NCBI GenBank assembly: GCA_004555955.1
Contig: SFJG01000042.1
Coordinates: 1-17,155 of the forward strand
From: Bacteroidales bacterium
GTDB lineage: Bacteria > Bacteroidota > Bacteroidia > Bacteroidales > Muribaculaceae
Direction: 5' to 3'
Length of the DNA: 17,155 nt
Numbering within the stretch: the first letter of the stretch is position 1; every line of letters starts with the position of its first letter. Positions 1 to 7,357 of this stretch are shown piece by piece. The translations under genes were made by a program, and so were the position numbers. The notes under the pieces are model-generated. The model had not been told where the DNA came from, ran no database searches, and saw nothing but the letters and a program-made list of their open reading frames with translations.

Positions 1-532
1 GCGGCACGGAACACTTGACGCATGCACACCGGATACATCTCTTTTGCTCGGTGTGTGCTCTCAAGGCTCTTTATCCACAAGGTTACAGCGGTGGAGGTGA
101 GTTGCGAGAACATCACCTGTGTGGTGCCGAAGTATCGTTCGAGGTGTCCGAGTGCAAGCTCGTAGTTACGAGCCGTGCGGTCTTGTCCGTTGCTGATAAG
201 ACGTGCGATGTGCTGACGTGCATAATCACTAAAGCACACATCGTCATTTTCAGCAGTGAGGTAGTTAATCACATCACGCACACTCCAGTTGTGGCTATCC
301 ACTCTGTTTAACAAATCTGAGTAACGAAGTATGGCTTTCGCACAATACTCGTTAACTACTGGGTCGATTATCTCGCCCGACTTTGCGATTCCTTTAGGGG
401 AAACGATTTTGTCGGTCTTGATATAACCCATTCTACTGCGGTGAACGATTCTGATGTACACCGGGAAGAACCCAACACCGGGAAGAACCCATCGGTTCTT
501 GCTTTTCTTACTACTGCTTTAATCGTAGCCAT
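1..532 (-). pseudogene. Tyrosine recombinase/integrase, N-terminal part, frameshifted and cut by window edge
   Basis: Reading leftwards from an ATG at 532, the protein begins MATIKAVVRKARTDGFFPV. The frame then runs into a tandem 17-bp duplication (458-491) and stops about 54 codons in. If one copy is removed, the frame continues with YIRIVHRSRMGYIKTDKIV and stays open to base 1. The restored product has an N-terminal arm-type DNA-binding domain (about residues 1-70). A helical SAM-like core-binding domain follows, including the stretches YARQHIARLIS, RTARNYELALGHLERYFG and LWIKSLES. This resembles Bacteroidota tyrosine recombinases of mobile elements. The catalytic domain with its R-H-R-Y residues would lie outside the window, so activity cannot be judged. 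An internal ATG at 431 (MGYIKTDK) could start a shortened protein lacking the first part of the arm domain. Alternatives are a decayed gene, a slippage-switched gene, or an assembly error. Confidence 0.75.
458..491. repeat. Perfect 17-bp tandem duplication inside the integrase gene
   Basis: The unit ACACCGGGAAGAACCCA occurs twice back to back (458-474 and 475-491) with no mismatch. Seventeen is not a multiple of three, so it shifts the recombinase frame. Deleting one unit restores a continuous family-like protein, which shows that the duplication is the lesion. Confidence 0.95.
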
Positions 533-546
533 TTGTTTGATTTTTT

Positions 547-608
547 TGTATGCCTTGGTGTATGCGCGGTGTATGCGAGCTATTTTTTAGTGTATGCGTG
601 GTGTATGC
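547..608. repeat. Five phased GTATGC direct repeats upstream of the integrase
   Basis: GTATGC starts at 548, 560, 571, 592 and 603, all in the same orientation. Four of the copies extend to GTGTATGC. Steps are 12, 11, 21 and 11 bp, close to one or two helical turns, so the copies would face the same side of DNA. They lie 15-77 bp upstream of the recombinase start. Tyrosine recombinases that carry an arm-binding domain bind clusters of short direct repeats next to their crossover site, so arm-site function is a reasonable inference. Repressor operators are the main alternative. Confidence 0.7.
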
Positions 609-636
609 AAATGCCGTTCATTTGGCTAAATTATGT

Positions 637-657
637 GCGGTCAAATGCACGAACCGC
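637..657. other. Imperfect inverted repeat, possible recombinase core site
   Basis: GCGGTC and GAACCGC flank the 8-bp spacer AAATGCAC, with one unpaired base in the right arm. Short imperfect inverted arms around a 6-8 bp spacer are the usual shape of a tyrosine recombinase crossover site, and the phased repeats lie just to the left. No second copy is visible in the window, so this is only a suggestion. Confidence 0.25.
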
Positions 658-667
658 CTAAGAACAG

Positions 668-709
668 TTTAGGCTGTAACCCCTATTTTTCAAGGAGTTA
701 CAGCCTAAA
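668..709 (-). terminator. Hairpin downstream of ppdK
   Basis: TTTAGGCTGTAAC (668-680) pairs perfectly with GTTACAGCCTAAA (697-709), a 13-bp stem with a 16-nt loop. It lies 24 bp beyond the ppdK stop. On the minus strand only a weak T-rich tail follows, so it may act as a 3'-end stabilising hairpin as well as a terminator. Confidence 0.7.
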
Positions 710-733
710 TCAATGCTTTAGATTAGTGGACGC

Positions 734-3448
734 TTATTCCTCTACCGAGGCCTGCGCGGCGGCGACACGTGCGATAGGTACTCTAAATGGTGAGCAAGAC
801 ACGTAGTTCATGCCTAATTTAGCGCAGAACTTAACTGACGAGGGTTCGCCACCGTGCTCGCCGCAAATACCAACTTTGAGCTCCGGCTTGGTCGAACGAC
901 CGCGCTCTGTACCCATCTTGACGAGTTGTCCAACGCCTTCTTGATCAAGCACTTCGAACGGATCGGTCTTGATAATGCCGAGTTCTTTGTAGTGTTTCAA
1001 GAATTTGGGGGCATCGTCGCGTGAGTAACCGAATGTCATTTGTGTCAAGTCGTTGGTACCGAACGAGAAGAAGTCGGCATATTCAGCGATTTTGTCGGCA
1101 ACGAGTGCAGCACGCGGAATTTCAATCATTGTACCAATCTTGTAGGGTACGGTTGTGCCTTTTTCTTCGAAAACTTTTTCGGCGGTGCGACGAATGATTT
1201 CGCTTTGCATTTCGAGCTCTTTTACGACGCCTACGAGTGGCACCATGATTTCGGGATGTACGTCGATTCCTGCTTGTTTACATTCGATAGCAGCTTCGAT
1301 GATTGCGCGAGCTTGCATTTCTGTGATTTCGGGATATGTATTACCGAGGCGGCAACCGCGGTGACCGAGCATGGGGTTGAATTCTTCGAGAGAGTCGCAA
1401 ATGCTCTTTACTTTCTCTACGGAGATTCCCATTTCTTCAGCGAGTTCGCGTTGAGTAGCTAACTGATGAGGAACGAATTCGTGCAAGGGCGGGTCGAGCA
1501 GACGGATTGTAACGCCGAGTCCGTCCATTGCTTTGAAGATACCAACGAAGTCTTCGCGTTGCATGGGGAGGAGTTTGTCGAGGGCAGCGCGACGACCTTC
1601 AGTTGAGTTTGCGATAATCATTTCGCGCATTGCTTTGATGCGAGTTCCTTCGAAGAACATGTGCTCTGTACGGCAGAGGCCGATACCTTTTGCACCGAAT
1701 TTGCGTGCAACGAGGGCGTCGCGAGGAGAGTCGGCATTTGTGCGAACATCTACTTTAGTATATTTGTCGGCGAGGTTCATGATTGCTGCGAAGTCGCCAG
1801 AAAGTTCAGCGTCGACAGTAGGAACTTGACCATCGTAAACGTCACCGGTAGAACCGTTGAGCGAAATCCAATCGCCTTCTTTGTAGACTTTACCGCCCAT
1901 TTCTACGGTGCGTTCTTTGTAGTCAACTTTGATTTCGCCGGCACCGGAAACGCAGCATTTACCCATACCGCGAGCCACAACGGCAGCGTGGGAAGTCATA
2001 CCGCCACGAGCTGTCAAGATGCCTTGAGCCACGCTCATACCGCGAAGGTCTTCAGGAGAAGTTTCGATACGGACCATGATGACTTTTTTCTTGCTTTCAG
2101 CCCAAGCTTCAGCATCGTCGGCGAAGAATACGATTTGACCGGTAGCGGCACCCGGAGATGCGGGAAGACCTTTTGCAACGGCAACGGCGCGTTTGAGTGC
2201 GTCTTTGTCGAATACCGGGTGAAGGAGTTCGTCGAGTTTTTGGGGCTCCATGCGTTTGAGCACTGTTTTTTCGTCGATTTGACCAGCGCGAAGCATGTCC
2301 ATAGCGATTTTCACCATAGCAGCGCCTGTGCGCTTACCGTTACGTGTTTGGAGCAACCAGAGTTTGTTGTCTTGGATTGTGAACTCGAGGTCTTGCATAT
2401 CGGTGAAGTAGTCCTCAAGTTTTTGTTGGATAGAGATAAGTTCTTTAGCGCATTCGGGCATAGATTCTTCGAGCGAAGGATATTTAGCCACGCGTTCTTC
2501 TTCGCTGATGCCTTGAAGAGCAGCCCAACGACGAGAGCCTTCGATGGTGATTTGTTGCGGTGTGCGAACGCCGGCAACGACGTCTTCGCCTTGAGCGTTG
2601 ATAAGGTATTCACCGTTGAAGATGTCTTCGCCTGTAGCAGCGTCGCGAGTGAAAGCAACGCCGGTAGCAGATGAGTTACCCATGTTACCGTAAACCATTG
2701 CTTGTACGTTAACGGCAGTACCCCACTCTTCCGGGATTTGGTTCATTCGGCGATAGAGGATTGCACGTTCGTTCATCCAGCTGTCGAATACGGCATAGAT
2801 AGCGCCCCAAAGTTGTTCCCAAGCAGATTCGGGGAATTCTTTGCCTGTAACTTTTTTAACGGCTGCTTTGAACTTAACAACGAGGCCTTTGAGGTCGTCG
2901 ACAGTGAGTTCGGTATCGAGCTTAACGCCTTTTTCTTCTTTAACTTGTTCGATAATTTCTTCGAAGGGGTCTTTGTCTTGTTTCGACTTTGGCTTCATAC
3001 CAAGCACAACGTCGCCGTACATTTGTACGAAACGGCGATAAGAGTCCCAAGCGAAACGGGGATTACCCGATTTAGCGGCAAGCGCTTCTACTACGGTGTC
3101 GTTGATACCAAGGTTGAGGACGGTGTCCATCATACCCGGCATAGAAACGCGGGCACCGGAGCGAACAGACACGAGCAGAGGGTTCTTAGCGTCGCCAAAC
3201 TTGTTGCCTGTAAGGGCTTCGATGTGGGCTACCGACTTCTTAACATCCTCGTCGACCAATTTAACTACCGCCTCGCGACCGAGGGTGTTATACTCTGTAC
3301 ATACTTCAGTAGTGATGGTGAAACCGGGAGGAACCGGCACACCGATGAGGTTCATCTCAGCGAGGTTGGCACCTTTACCGCCAAGGAGGTTTCTCATATC
3401 GGCACGTCCTTCTGCTTGTCCGTTACCGAAAGTGTAAATCCGTTTCAT
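734..3448 (-). CDS. ppdK: Pyruvate, phosphate dikinase
   Basis: This cytoplasmic enzyme interconverts pyruvate, ATP and phosphate with PEP, AMP and pyrophosphate. In anaerobic Bacteroidales it serves glycolysis or gluconeogenesis with PPi as energy currency. The 904 residues are close to the family's usual 870-900. The N-terminal ATP-grasp nucleotide-binding part includes LLGGKGANLAEM (21-32), RSGARVSMPGMMDTVLNLG (96-114) and TRDAATGED (267-275). The swivelling phosphohistidine domain carries GGMTSHAAVVARGMG with catalytic His487. The C-terminal TIM-barrel PEP/pyruvate domain has GLCRTEHMFF (590-599), MIEIPRAAL (774-782), GTNDLTQMTFGYSRDD (797-812) and GICGEHGG with catalytic Cys862. The ATG at 3448 gives the expected MKRIYTFGNG start. 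All key residues are present. It appears monocistronic, with a candidate promoter about 50 bp upstream and a hairpin after it. No PPDK regulatory protein gene lies beside it. Confidence 0.98.
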   Translation of the reverse strand: MKRIYTFGNGQAEGRADMRNLLGGKGANLAEMNLIGVPVPPGFTITTEVCTEYNTLGREAVVKLVDEDVKKSVAHIEALTGNKFGDAKNPLLVSVRSGARVSMPGMMDTVLNLGINDTVVEALAAKSGNPRFAWDSYRRFVQMYGDVVLGMKPKSKQDKDPFEEIIEQVKEEKGVKLDTELTVDDLKGLVVKFKAAVKKVTGKEFPESAWEQLWGAIYAVFDSWMNERAILYRRMNQIPEEWGTAVNVQAMVYGNMGNSSATGVAFTRDAATGEDIFNGEYLINAQGEDVVAGVRTPQQITIEGSRRWAALQGISEEERVAKYPSLEESMPECAKELISIQQKLEDYFTDMQDLEFTIQDNKLWLLQTRNGKRTGAAMVKIAMDMLRAGQIDEKTVLKRMEPQKLDELLHPVFDKDALKRAVAVAKGLPASPGAATGQIVFFADDAEAWAESKKKVIMVRIETSPEDLRGMSVAQGILTARGGMTSHAAVVARGMGKCCVSGAGEIKVDYKERTVEMGGKVYKEGDWISLNGSTGDVYDGQVPTVDAELSGDFAAIMNLADKYTKVDVRTNADSPRDALVARKFGAKGIGLCRTEHMFFEGTRIKAMREMIIANSTEGRRAALDKLLPMQREDFVGIFKAMDGLGVTIRLLDPPLHEFVPHQLATQRELAEEMGISVEKVKSICDSLEEFNPMLGHRGCRLGNTYPEITEMQARAIIEAAIECKQAGIDVHPEIMVPLVGVVKELEMQSEIIRRTAEKVFEEKGTTVPYKIGTMIEIPRAALVADKIAEYADFFSFGTNDLTQMTFGYSRDDAPKFLKHYKELGIIKTDPFEVLDQEGVGQLVKMGTERGRSTKPELKVGICGEHGGEPSSVKFCAKLGMNYVSCSPFRVPIARVAAAQASVEE

Positions 3449-3495
3449 TCTAAAATTATTAATTATATGTAATATATTGTTGTTTGAATAGTATG

Positions 3496-3526
3496 CAAAT
3501 TTAATCTTTTTGCTCCTAAAATAAAA
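3496..3526 (-). promoter_or_regulatory. Candidate ppdK promoter
   Basis: On the minus strand TAAATTTG (3503-3496) matches the Bacteroidota -7 element TAnnTTTG exactly. The -33 position 19 bp upstream reads TTTT instead of TTTG, so that half is weak. It would give a leader of roughly 40 nt before the ppdK ATG. Confidence 0.45.
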
Positions 3527-3676
3527 ATCTGAAAGTAGAAAAATATTAATATTTTTATCTTTTCACAAAAAATCGAAAACAAAAGAAATGCCAATTAGTT
3601 AAGATTATACAACTATTTAACTACAATTTCACAGCAAACAAGCCCCATTAAGAACAAATACAAATCTGATAATTAA

Positions 3677-3862
3677 ATTTTCTACCAATTAGAAAATGAC
3701 GCAAAATTGGATGTGCAATTATTGTCTTTTATGGGTATGGACGACAAAAACTTATTAGGTGGCTTGACTTTTAACAGTACTGTACTCGATTTTTGCCCAT
3801 ATTGCAGAATAACTTTGCTCAAAAACAACAAAAGGGAAACACACCAAGACTTGATTTTCTGA
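3677..3862 (+). pseudogene. Possible small CPYC-motif ORF or gene remnant
   Basis: This plus-strand frame is open for 61 codons after a TAA at 3674 and ends in TGA at 3860-3862. It has no ATG at its beginning; the first in-frame ATG codes the M of MGMDDKN. The translation contains LDVQLLSFMGMDDKN, GGLTFNSTVLDFCPYCR and ITLLKNNKR. A CPYC pair near a C-terminus preceded by hydrophobic strand residues is typical of small phage- or element-derived proteins with a zinc-ribbon-like half site, but a second CxxC pair is missing. The composition reads like real protein rather than a shadow frame. The missing start suggests a 5'-truncated remnant. I do not recognise the family. Being the chance complement of a minus-strand frame is the main alternative. 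Confidence 0.3.
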
Positions 3863-3953
3863 CACAATTTGCTTGAAGTGACTTTTTAGTCCAATCTTTA
3901 AAAAGGAATAAGCAAAGTTAGGGAATTAATTTAAATGATTGTTGGTTATTAGC

Positions 3954-3990
3954 AAAAGGTTCGTCGAGAGGCGCGCCTTTTGTACCTTTT
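3954..3990 (-). terminator. Weak hairpin downstream of the LRR operon
   Basis: AAAAGGT (3954-3960) can pair with ACCTTTT (3984-3990) around a 23-nt loop that contains the self-complementary GGCGCGCC. On the minus strand it follows the LRR gene stop by about 24 bp and ends in CCTTTT. The stem is short and AT-rich, so support is modest. Confidence 0.3.
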
Positions 3991-4013
3991 AATCACGGCA
4001 AAAAGAGATGCAA

Positions 4014-5405
4014 CTACAATCCGCCGACGGCAACAGAGAACGACGTGGCAACGCCGGAGCCATCGAGTGTCTTCACTTCGACTAAGGCACTGCCAGACGA
4101 GCGCGCGATAATGGTTCCGGCTCGTATGGGTAGTACTGAGTCATGGTTGTCGGACGTACAAATTAAAAACGGCAAAGCGTTTTCGGGTGATACTTTCGCA
4201 TTGATGTACCCACGGTCGCCGGGTTGAAGGCTGACGTGACGCGAGCGGAGAACCACCTCTCGGGCAGGCACAAACTCCACGACGTTGCGAAAACGTCGCC
4301 ATTGTTCGGCAGCGGCGAAAGCGCTGCGTGTGCCTTTGGGTATATAGAGCGTAACCGTTTCGTAAGCACGGGGTGTGAATGGTTCGCCGCAACAAATCGG
4401 CGGCACCGAGTCGAGACAGACCACGGCACGTGGCAGATTGGCAGCAGTGGTGTAGAATACGTGGTCGGGCAACGATTCGACCGATTTGCCAATAAAAATC
4501 GTCAGCGGCGCGGAGAGAGCGAATTCGTCGCCGTTGCCCGTCCGACGGCAATTGGCAGCGTTATAGAAGAGATAGTCTTGACGATCGGAAGCCACAAACC
4601 CGTTGGGAGCGACTTCTTCTACCATCTCGGGCACGGTAACTGCAGGAAAATTCTGTACAGGCGAGAAAAAGAAGAAATTGCGTTGCAACGAATGCAGTTG
4701 CGCACCGGGGGCAAACTCTACCGACACCACATTCGGACAAATTCCGAAGGCGTTCGGAGCTATGTATTGAACAGACCGAGGCACGCTTATTCGGGTTGTG
4801 GTTTGCCACGAAGAGAAGGCGTCGGCATCGATTGCTACGATTCCTTCAGGAACGTCGAACGACTTCATTTCGTAGCATCCCGAGAACACACCTTGAGCAA
4901 GCCGACGCACACGCGCGAGTGCGGGGATAGCTTTTAGTTTCGTTGTTGCGAATGCGTATTTACCAATCGAGTCGACCTTAGACGGTATTGAAATCGACTC
5001 AATCGCCGTGCATTCGAAAGCGCGGTCGGGAATCGTTGTCAGCAAATCGGGTAAAACCACTTTTTGCAAGTTGGTGGAGTATTGGAATGAGCACTTCCCT
5101 ATTTTAGTTACACTAGAAGGTAGCACTACAGACCGAAGATTCGGACAGAGCGCAAACGCTGCAGAGTCGACTGTTGTGACACGATAGGAAGTGCCGGCGT
5201 AACGAGCCACAGCAGGCACCACAACGTCGCCGCTATAGCCGCCCTTTCGGGCTATCACAACAGCCGTCTTGGCATAACTTGTGCGAAATGCCACTCCACT
5301 ATAGTTAAACACGCGTTGGGCATATGCGGGCGAAACAAATAACAACAGCAGAAATGCGATTGTTATTTTCTCTAAAGAAGCCGTGAGTATTATAGTCCGC
5401 CGCAT
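4014..5405 (-). CDS. Secreted BspA-like leucine-rich repeat protein with C-terminal Ig-like domain
   Basis: The 463-residue protein starts at the ATG at 5405; a TTG at 5414 is possible but less likely. Residues 1-30 form a signal peptide with a hydrophobic run (AFLLLLFVSPAYA) ending in an AYA-Q cleavage site. Residues 70 to about 320 carry BspA/LRR_5-type repeats with the recurring pattern I/V-x-S/T-I-x-I/V-P-x-x-V-x-x-I-x-x-x-A-F, for example LRSVVLPSSVTKIGKCSF and IESISIPSKVDSIGKYAF. LYIPKGTRSAF...W..F (353-372) is the usual closing segment of these arrays in Bacteroidales. Residues 383-463 look like an Ig-like (BIG2-type) beta domain ending GVATSFSVAVGGL. Proteins of this kind sit on the cell surface or are exported and bind host or bacterial ligands; the ligand here is unknown. 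It starts 9 bp after the preceding gene's stop, so the two form an operon. Confidence 0.85.
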   Translation of the reverse strand: MRRTIILTASLEKITIAFLLLLFVSPAYAQRVFNYSGVAFRTSYAKTAVVIARKGGYSGDVVVPAVARYAGTSYRVTTVDSAAFALCPNLRSVVLPSSVTKIGKCSFQYSTNLQKVVLPDLLTTIPDRAFECTAIESISIPSKVDSIGKYAFATTKLKAIPALARVRRLAQGVFSGCYEMKSFDVPEGIVAIDADAFSSWQTTTRISVPRSVQYIAPNAFGICPNVVSVEFAPGAQLHSLQRNFFFFSPVQNFPAVTVPEMVEEVAPNGFVASDRQDYLFYNAANCRRTGNGDEFALSAPLTIFIGKSVESLPDHVFYTTAANLPRAVVCLDSVPPICCGEPFTPRAYETVTLYIPKGTRSAFAAAEQWRRFRNVVEFVPAREVVLRSRHVSLQPGDRGYINAKVSPENALPFLICTSDNHDSVLPIRAGTIIARSSGSALVEVKTLDGSGVATSFSVAVGGL

Positions 5406-5414
5406 GATAGGCAA

Positions 5415-6269
5415 TTAGAATTTGCGCAACGTTTTGTAATTATCCGGAAGCTCCTCTGTCGAGATTTCCGCCAACACTCGAAGTTCTCCGTTTACGAGAC
5501 CAACGATTTCGCAATATGTCGACGGTTTGCCGGCAACCACATTTGCATAAGGAAGGATAGCACTGATTTCCGACTCATTCAACAGTGTGAAATCGAGCAT
5601 ATAATGATTTTCAAACTCGAGATTAGGATTATAAAAGATAGTAGCGCGGTCTCTGGAAATGGACAAGCGCTTTGAAGATTCGTCAGAAGAGAAACTGGGA
5701 TTAAATTGGTGACTTAGAACCAAAAAGCCATCAATGATACGACCAAACATAATTCCATCCTTTTCGAAGCCACTGACATTAACAGCCACATAGTCGGCAT
5801 ATTTTCCAGGCGTAAACCAAGCCTTTTGTCTGAATTCATAGCCGAACGCACTTACGCGGTGAATATCATTGCGAGTTACCGGTTTTAGTTCGACCTCTTT
5901 AGAAAAGCGTTTGGAAATATATGCAACGTTGCCATAAGGAGCCAAAACGCAATACCATTCGGGAGTTTCGTCGACCACGATAAAATTTTGGTCTTTAGAA
6001 GCCGTAATCGGCGAAGAATAATAGCCGCGACGCTTTGTTGCAGGGTCGTCACTCCAAGTAGCGCAGCAATTGTCTGTTTCGGCGACGCAAACCAACATAA
6101 GACGCGGAGCCGTTGTCGTCGGCAACTTACGCAAGCTGACGTTATCGCCCGTCGACTGAACAATTTTCTGAATTTTTGGCATTACAACCTCATAACCGAT
6201 TTGAGCCGAGGCGACAAAACAAACACAAGATAGAACTGCACATGACAGTGCTGATATAATTCTTTTCAT
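5415..6269 (-). CDS. Secreted protein of unknown function with an SH3-like N-terminal region
   Basis: The product is 284 residues from the ATG at 6269; the frame extends upstream to a TTG, but the ATG gives a clean signal peptide (MKRIISALSCAVLSCVCFVASA, cut before Q). Residues 35-130 contain GDNVSLRKLPTT, then EWYCVLAPYGNVAYISKRF, resembling a bacterial SH3 (SH3b) fold in which the RxxPs-like start and the GYV/AYI strand are recognisable. It is interrupted by a Cys-containing insertion (CCATWSDDPATKRRG). Residues 140-284 are predicted beta-rich and match no family I recognise. It is the first gene of the operon with the LRR protein, separated by only 9 bp from its ATG, which suggests related envelope roles. 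No enzyme motif is visible. Confidence 0.7.
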   Translation of the reverse strand: MKRIISALSCAVLSCVCFVASAQIGYEVVMPKIQKIVQSTGDNVSLRKLPTTTAPRLMLVCVAETDNCCATWSDDPATKRRGYYSSPITASKDQNFIVVDETPEWYCVLAPYGNVAYISKRFSKEVELKPVTRNDIHRVSAFGYEFRQKAWFTPGKYADYVAVNVSGFEKDGIMFGRIIDGFLVLSHQFNPSFSSDESSKRLSISRDRATIFYNPNLEFENHYMLDFTLLNESEISAILPYANVVAGKPSTYCEIVGLVNGELRVLAEISTEELPDNYKTLRKF

Positions 6270-6296
6270 TTGAATTGGTTTTAAATCATTATTTCG

Positions 6297-6329
6297 CAAA
6301 GATAATTAAAAGTTTTAATAAACGACATA
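6297..6329 (-). promoter_or_regulatory. Candidate promoter for the SH3-like/LRR operon
   Basis: TATCTTTG on the minus strand (6304-6297) is an exact TAnnTTTG element, and it is followed by C as is common. The -33 region is poor; the best TTTG-like match is TATG 21 bp upstream. The element lies 27 bp before the ATG at 6269. Confidence 0.5.
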
Positions 6330-6374
6330 AAAACCAAACAAACGCACTTCGACAGAATATATAAGGAATAAAGA

Positions 6375-6406
6375 TTTGCACGGCTGTGAGATTTTGACTA
6401 ATTTTG
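6375..6406 (+). promoter_or_regulatory. Bacteroidota-type promoter of folD
   Basis: TTTG (6375-6378), a 20-bp spacer, then TAATTTTG (6399-6406) match both halves of the Bacteroidota primary sigma consensus. It points to folD and would give a leader of about 60 nt. Confidence 0.75.
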
Positions 6407-6475
6407 TAGACCGAAGTCGCGGACTTACTCGAAAAGAATAATAATCAAGCAAAATACTCAAAACAAACAATATTT

Positions 6476-7357
6476 ATGGAATTGATAGACGGAAAGAAAG
6501 TGGCTGATGCCATAAAGCAAGAGATTGCAGCAGAAGTATCGGCAATGACATCGCGAGGCGAAAAGCAGCCTCATTTGGCGGCAATTCTCGTAGGTCACGA
6601 CGGAGGTAGTGAGACGTATGTTGCTCACAAAGTTAAGGCATGCGAGCAATGTGGATTTCGCTCGACGGTGATTCGCTACGAAGACGACGTTACCGAAAGC
6701 GAACTGCTTGATGCAATAGCACGGCTAAATGCCGACCCCGACGTCGACGGATTCATTGTTCAACTGCCATTGCCGCGTCACATCGACGAGCAGCGCATCA
6801 TCGAAGCCATCGACTATCGAAAAGACGTCGACGGTTTTCATCCGGTGAATGTAGGTCGTATGTCAATTGGTCTACCCTGCTTCGTGTCGGCAACACCACA
6901 AGGAATTGTCGAACTGCTTCGCCGCTACGACATAGACACCCGCGGTGCACACTGCGTGGTGCTTGGCCGAAGCAACATCGTGGGCAAACCCGTTGCACAA
7001 TTGATGATGCAAAAAGCCTTGCCGGGCGATGCCACAGTCACCGTTTGTCATAGCCGCACAAAAAATATCAAAGATTATCTTCTTAGCGCCGACATAATCA
7101 TTGCCGCCCTGGGCAGTCCCGGATTCGTCACCGCCGACATGGTAAAACCGGGCGCAGTGATTATCGACGTGGGCACGACACGTGTTCCTTCGACAGAAAC
7201 AAAGAGCGGATTCCGACTCAAAGGCGACGTCGACTTCGATGCGGTTGCACCGCTTTGCTCTTACATTACCCCGGTTCCCGGAGGTGTCGGACCGATGACA
7301 ATCGTTTCGCTGATGAAGAATACACTTCTAGCCGCACAACATAAAATCTACGATTGA
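6476..7357 (+). CDS. folD: Bifunctional methylenetetrahydrofolate dehydrogenase/cyclohydrolase
   Basis: FolD oxidises 5,10-methylene-THF with NAD(P)+ and hydrolyses the methenyl form to 10-formyl-THF, the one-carbon donor for purines and for Met-tRNA formylation. At 293 residues it is of normal length. The catalytic pair Tyr48 and Lys52 sits in SETYVAHKVKAC, and Gln96 in DGFIVQLPLP (91-100). Asp119 is in KDVDGFHPVNVGRM (116-129). The nucleotide-binding loop is GRSNIVGKPVAQLM (164-177), and the C-terminal signature is PVPGGVGPMT (266-275). These are the positions equivalent to E. coli Y50, K54, Q98 and D121. It is the first gene of a two-gene unit: its TGA overlaps the next gene's ATG by one base. 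Fmt at 14866 uses its product. Confidence 0.97.
   Translation: MELIDGKKVADAIKQEIAAEVSAMTSRGEKQPHLAAILVGHDGGSETYVAHKVKACEQCGFRSTVIRYEDDVTESELLDAIARLNADPDVDGFIVQLPLPRHIDEQRIIEAIDYRKDVDGFHPVNVGRMSIGLPCFVSATPQGIVELLRRYDIDTRGAHCVVLGRSNIVGKPVAQLMMQKALPGDATVTVCHSRTKNIKDYLLSADIIIAALGSPGFVTADMVKPGAVIIDVGTTRVPSTETKSGFRLKGDVDFDAVAPLCSYITPVPGGVGPMTIVSLMKNTLLAAQHKIYD

Larger units (their letters stand above)
3449..4013. other. AT-rich intergenic region between ppdK and the LRR operon
   Basis: This 565-bp stretch separates the start of ppdK from the 3' end of the LRR gene. It is much more AT-rich than its flanks. It contains the ppdK promoter, a possible small gene remnant (3677-3862), and a weak hairpin before the LRR gene end. 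On the minus strand TAACTTTG (3920-3913) matches a -7 element but has no matching -33 box and no convincing gene after it. Nothing else could be assigned. Confidence 0.6.

Noticed and set aside
1661..2674. Long plus-strand open frame (337 codons) inside ppdK
   Set aside because: It is antisense to a fully conserved ppdK; the composition (Cys/His/Phe-rich) reflects the complement of ppdK codons and no domain is recognisable.
2702..3472. Plus-strand open frame of 256 codons opposite the ppdK N-terminal half
   Set aside because: Antisense shadow with no family resemblance; the minus-strand reading carries all ppdK motifs.
3491..3500. GTATGCAAAT shared with 603-612 near the integrase, suggesting a common binding site or duplicated element end
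   Set aside because: A single 10-bp match in AT-rich sequence without flanking similarity is compatible with chance.
3682..3867. Minus-strand frame of 61 codons with a hydrophobic start
   Set aside because: It can only begin at TTG, has no supporting promoter pair, and the complementary plus-strand frame looks more protein-like.
4224..4937. Plus-strand frame of 237 codons opposite the LRR gene
   Set aside because: Antisense to a protein with a signal peptide and regular LRR pattern; no independent support.
6407..6475. Possible riboswitch or structured leader before folD
   Set aside because: The leader is only about 60 nt, AT-rich, and shows no convincing stem or known folate/THF aptamer core.
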